DNA of 64,000 bases from positions 8,558,501-8,622,500 of the forward strand of contig OZ018412.1 of assembly GCA_963969595.1 (NCBI GenBank), read 5' to 3'. Of the stretch, positions 59,959-64,000 are shown piece after piece. Every line of letters begins with the position of its first letter. Position 1 is the first letter of the stretch. The position numbers and the translations under genes were made by a program. The notes under the pieces were generated by a model. It did not search any database. It was not told where the DNA came from and worked only from the letters and a program-made list of their open reading frames with translations. Origin of the DNA: Neckera pumila. Its lineage: Eukaryota > Streptophyta > Bryopsida > Hypnales > Neckeraceae.

Positions 59959-60339
59959 AATGTAACCCAACTTGACAGACATTTCTCCAGAAAATCAACT
60001 GACAAAATTTAGAGGCGGAAGATATTTATGCTACAAGGAGATAATAGCAATACTGATATTGAAATAATGACGGAGAATTCTAGTGCTGAAATGCAGAGAT
60101 GAATGAGCAACAATTGGTCTTAACAACTGTGGTAACGGTAGTAGTGACATACTGATAAAGATTTGAAACCAACACTCCCCGTTACTCTTAACAAACAACA
60201 CACAAACAAAATTGTTGCCGTTGTACATAATTACTTAGCTGAAATGGTTGGATAATTAAAGTAGTCTAATCAGTGGATTTGTGGAAATCTCAACTTCATT
60301 TCATCCAGCTAATAAACATAATTACTAATCCAGTGTTCC

Positions 60340-60678
60340 TCATTGGACAAAGACACTCTGCCAGCCAATTCCGCTGCATTGCCCGGCACTGCCAGTGAAG
60401 ACTGAAGAGGGTTTGCGCGGGCCCGGTGCAGCTGGCGCCATTGTATGCTGCGGCCATACGTCTGCCCTTGGTACGTGAAAGTGTAGCCGCATTTTACATT
60501 GGTGGGGATGCTACTGCACCTGCACGTATTCAAGGTGGCCGTGTCGATCCCCTGTGCACCCGCCCGAGTAAAACGTAAAATTGCTCGCCTCCGATGGCTG
60601 GGCCATCATCCCCAGCACTACCAGAAGGACACCCACGCTGAGAGCTATCTGCCGTTTGACACTCGCAGCTGTTGCCAT
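60340..60678 (-). pseudogene. MiAMP1-like secreted antimicrobial peptide, frameshifted
   Basis: The start at 60678 (MATAASVKRQIALSVGVLLV) gives a clear signal peptide ending near PSEA. The mature part opens SNFTFYSGGC, the beta-barrelin start typical of MiAMP1-family peptides. The rest is present but in other frames: NTCRCSSI and CGYTFTYQGQT in a second, a YNGASCTG-type block in a third, and a GWQSVFVQ-type end in a further one, so at least three one-base shifts interrupt it. Length without shifts would be about 110 residues, normal for the family. A likely 5' UTR intron acceptor (GATTGCAG) lies ten bases before the start. Family members are secreted plant defence proteins. It is non-functional unless the shifts are sequencing errors. 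Confidence 0.7.
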
Positions 60679-61775
60679 GACGCACAACCTGCAATCAATC
60701 AATGGACCACATGCTTAGCAAGCATAACTTAATCTGAAAGCACACAAGCTCACTATTTTGCAGTTTCAAGCAAAGTTCTGACGTTGCTAGCTCTGTTTGG
60801 TGGAAATGAGAAAACTTTACTACACGTTTATGCGCCAAACTTCGATCAAGACCAAGATCTTGGTCTGAACTTCATGAGGACCGATTGACTGTGGAATTAC
60901 AACAAATGACTGTGGGAATTCATTCTACATAACATGGCCAGTGACAGCGTTAGAGTGAAGACATCGAATGGTCATGGGCTTGGCGTGCTCGTCTTACCGG
61001 AGAAAACGAAAGAAAGGAGGTGCTGAGGAAATCGTCTTCACAGAGAGGAGTGCCGGAGATTGAAGGCTGGAGTACGTCTCGGAGAATGGAGACTCAGAAG
61101 GAGTGTGGTGGTGTTGAAGTGTTTGTCCAGTAGAAGATCATATGAGGGCTCTGAAGTGGAGATTTGACAACAATGTCTGTAAAACAATTTAGGAAGATAG
61201 GTGTGTCACAGCTACTACAGTACATAAGGTAGGGTTGCTCATAAGTCTACAGGACAAGTAGATTTTCACTGAAAACACGGACCTTGAAATTAGAGTACAG
61301 AATTCGAATGGAATTATTGTTAAAAGGAACTTATAACTATGAGGTTGTATTGGCAACTGAAAGAGGATTCCATTGGGCTTTAGCAGGTGGTGTTTAGACA
61401 CCCTATGAATAAGTTATGAATTTTTAATGTACTTTGACTCTCTATGAGTACCCAAAATCGATAATAGGCTTTAGTGTTTTGATTTGTGTAGGTCTTGTAT
61501 ACTCACATTTAAGAAAAAGTGGCGTTTTTTGGTCCAATTGTAGTAGGTGTTGCATTTTGGGCAGAGCTGATTATGATGTAGATAGCTTAGACCATGCCAA
61601 CATATATCAACCATATGCTGATCTGTTTTAACAATTATAGGTGTTTAGAATTGGTCGGGGAATTGGTCTCTCATGCAAAATTTAAACTTCATCAAATGAC
61701 TCGATGAAATGGCATGGCCATTAACAAATATTTCACCGAAAAAAATGATTAAATTATCAATCCTGCATCACTTTA
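60679..61775. other. Upstream region of the MiAMP1-like locus and intergenic DNA
   Basis: The less AT-rich patch at 60950-61130 could hold a leader exon of the peptide gene. Otherwise no gene or repeat was recognised. Confidence 0.35.
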
Positions 61776-62632
61776 ACCCCTAAAGGACCGAGGCCCTTTT
61801 TCTGCCAAAAAACACTCAAAACTGCCATTTCTATAGCAAAAAGTAAAAGAAATTTGAAAAATGTTTTTTTCCACATCTCACCGTAGGATCTTATACCTAT
61901 CTGCATTTAAAGTGGAAAAAACAAGCTTTTCACCACATTGTGGGATTAGATTTTTTGACTTTGAACATTTTTAACTTATTTTTTTGCACTAAAAAGTTTT
62001 GAGCTTTTAATGTTTATACAAGAGAATTGAGTTGAGAATCTAGCCCAAAAAAAAAACTTCAAAAAAACTTAATTTTCATTATTAGAAAAATTGTTAAGTA
62101 GAAGTAGGTACGAGATAGAAGGAAAATCTAAAATATTCATATATTTTAGGTGGGATTAAAATGCACTAATCCCAATGGTGAGATTGTTCTAGCAAGTAAA
62201 ATAAACCATGCAAAAAAAAGGATTTGAAAAATTTGAAAAATTGCATTCAAAAATGAATCTTACAAGTTATTTTTTTCAAAAAGATGCTCAAACTGCCCGA
62301 AAAACAAGAATGTCCGTAACTTTCTCATACAAAGTCCAAATGAAATGAATCAAAGCTTTCTAGATAGAAAAAAATATAATCTGTGAGAAATAAAATACTC
62401 AAAAAAAAAAAAAAAATTGCAAATTTTTTTTGTTGCCCACCGTCCCCATTTTTGAGCTTATTTGGTCATAACTTTTGTTCTTGAGCACCAGTTGTGAAAA
62501 AAATTATATTCTCATGAAGCTAATCAGATTTTCTACCTCCAAAAAAAGTTTCAAAAAATCAAAAGAAAATTTCAGCCCGTACTTGCCCAAAAACGCATTT
62601 GTCCCCCAAAGGGACAATGGTCCTTTAGAGGT
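61776..62632 (+). mobile_element. ACCCCTAAAG-family TIR element, copy F
   Basis: 857 bp, oriented as copies A and C, with ACCCCTAAAGGACCGAGG at the left and GTCCTTTAGAGGT at the right, TA on both sides and the TTGTCCCCCAAAGGGACAA palindrome near the right end. An A-rich tract occupies the place of the AT microsatellite of copies A and B. Non-coding. Confidence 0.8.
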
Positions 62633-62867
62633 TAAGCCTTAGAAAATGTCATTTATCGGCTTCAAAATTTCAAAATTATTGACACTCTAAGTCCTAGAAA
62701 AACATGTGATATGAAAATTGCACATAATCCAAGACTCTTGCTTGGACCAAAATTTTAGTCTAAAATCATTCTGCACCTTTGAACATGAGAACCTAGGACA
62801 CATCAACATTGAATCTATTGGAATCTGTGATTTTTCTTGACATACCTGCGGTTTGAGATATATATCC

Positions 62868-63019
62868 CTAATTTTTCTTGACAGATTTTAGTGGATGTCC
62901 AATGCAACAAACCCATCCTTTTTGTCAATAAAAATGTCCAACAGTGTAACATCAATGTTGACATAAAAATATGGGTTTGTTGCATTAGACGTCCACTAAA
63001 ATCTGTCACAAAAATCAGG
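62868..63019. mobile_element. ~150-bp near-perfect hairpin MITE
   Basis: Arms of about 45 bp: TGACAGATTTTAGTGGATGT... on the left, the inverted ...GTCCACTAAAATCTGTCA on the right, both also containing CAATGCAACAAACCCAT-type sequence with few mismatches. The loop is about 50 bp and partly self-complementary. Non-coding; no unambiguous target duplication. Confidence 0.8.
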
Positions 63020-63055
63020 ACTCGTCACCTAAAACACAAGTTTCTTATAGTGGTA

Positions 63056-63596
63056 TGGTCACGTGGATGGCCTTCAAGAATGCCATCATCAAGAGGATGA
63101 GTTGCTATGGAAGACAATAAGTTTTCTTATTTCTTGTATTGTCTTATTATGTCTTTGAATACGTAATGCTTTGATGACGGTTCTGTGTATGAAAGTAATA
63201 TATGTATCCATGCATCTATTTGAATCAAATTGCAAAGTGGCCATATTATGGAAATGTTTTGGAGGAGAATTTTGGAATGGTGCAATGTGTACATAGAGTA
63301 TGTCGCATAATTTTGCACTGCAATCACATTGTATTGTGGTGGTACATGAACATGGAAGTAGCCATTGGATGGTCACATGGATGCCCTTAAAAAATGCCAT
63401 CATTCATGAAGATGAGACATGTGAAATTGCTATGAAAGACAATAAGTTTTCTTATTTCTTGTATTGCCTTATTGTTATTGAGTCTTTGAATACGTAATGT
63501 TTTGATGAGCAAATATGTGTACCATAGTAATACATGTATCCATGTGTCTATTTGATTTTAAGGTGCTAAGTGGACATCTTATGGAGATGTTTTGAG
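63056..63596 (+). repeat. Direct duplication with 314-bp offset
   Basis: TGGTCACGTGGATGG at 63056 recurs as TGGTCACATGGATGC at 63370, and the next ~200 bp follow in the same order (GACAATAAGTTTTCTTATTT, TTTGAATACGTAATG, ATGTATCCATG, TTATGGA.ATGTTTTG). The copies differ by small insertions and substitutions, so the event is not recent. No coding frame crosses both. Confidence 0.8.
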
Positions 63597-64000
63597 TTGG
63601 CCAAAATAAGTGTTTCCAAATGAATCCCATGTATTGACCACATTTGAATTTTAAAAATGTGTTTGATTTATGAATTGTCAAACACTTCTTGCTCATTCTA
63701 GTGTTTGGATAGAATTTGAGCTTAATAGACCATAATACTTAGTAACTCAAAATCAATTAGTCACACTGTTACACATACTAATTATTTTAAATTATACCTC
63801 TTTTTATACATTGATGTTGGTCATATGCATGTGATTAATTACATCAATTAGTTTCTTTTTACAAATTGAAGTACTTCAATCACCTCTCAAACCCATGTTT
63901 TTGCTAATCCATTGGTTCAAATTAAAGCACAAATGATTTCATCCCATTTTTTGTGTAGAATTTGATTTATGGTAAATTTATTCACATCATTGAATTTCAT
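63597..64000. other. AT-rich intergenic DNA, nothing recognised
   Basis: No gene, repeat boundary or RNA gene is supported at the right edge of the window. Confidence 0.5.

Noticed and set aside
59719..60012. 97-codon plus-strand frame with a hydrophobic start
   Set aside because: It lies mostly inside the TIR element at 59500-59958 and crosses its right boundary; no homology.

Overview
The window looks like nuclear DNA of a land plant, probably a non-seed plant such as a bryophyte or lycophyte. It is AT-rich, gene-poor and full of introns and DNA transposons. It has an interstitial TTTAGGG tract, a multi-exon METTL21-type lysine methyltransferase, an unusual DFD-type protein kinase of a group I associate with mosses and lycophytes, and a MiAMP1-like defence peptide pseudogene. 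The species assignment is inference; no marker here fixes it. I saw no rRNA, tRNA, CRISPR or bacterial operon features.

Layout. 1-9.6 kb is repeat land: three copies of a TA-flanked inverted-repeat element (ends ACCCCTAAAG) and one other inverted-repeat element. 9,644-30,895 is read here as one degenerate DNA transposon of about 21 kb. Its near-identical ends are inverted, and each is followed inwards by an array of GAGCCTG-type motifs. Inside are two divergently oriented, intron-rich decayed genes. One, on the + strand, is a MULE-type transposase with a Cys/His N-terminal module and a C-terminal SWIM finger. The other, on the - strand, is a long gene with a ParB-like DGNHR motif, a Glu/Lys-rich linker and a beta-class DNA methyltransferase-like end. 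A second transposon (11,854-15,301) sits inside a coding exon of the methyltransferase gene with a perfect 8-bp target duplication; taking it out rejoins the reading frame. That second transposon's own transposase is cut by a ~290-bp MITE whose ends resemble those of the giant element.

31-39 kb is AT-rich intergenic DNA with a long TATACA microsatellite, a decayed Tc1/mariner-like transposase and dispersed repeats. 39.5-43.3 kb is an apparently intact 10-exon METTL21-like gene. 43-48 kb is repeats. 48.4-50.1 kb (- strand) is an intact kinase ORF, probably with a leader exon near 52.4 kb. 53-56 kb holds small inverted-repeat elements and an orphan beta-adaptin exon. 57.0-58.0 kb is an intact two-exon NTF2-like/DUF1348 gene behind three tandem copies of a ~225-bp upstream repeat. 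59.5-64 kb holds a TIR element, a frameshifted MiAMP1-like pseudogene, another ACCCCTAAAG element, a near-perfect hairpin element and a 314-bp direct duplication.

The intact host genes are unrelated housekeeping, signalling or metabolic functions and form no pathway together. The coherent multi-gene unit is the giant transposon. If its boundaries are right, it pairs a transposase with its own DNA-modification protein, all now inactivated, apparently largely by C-to-T type decay.
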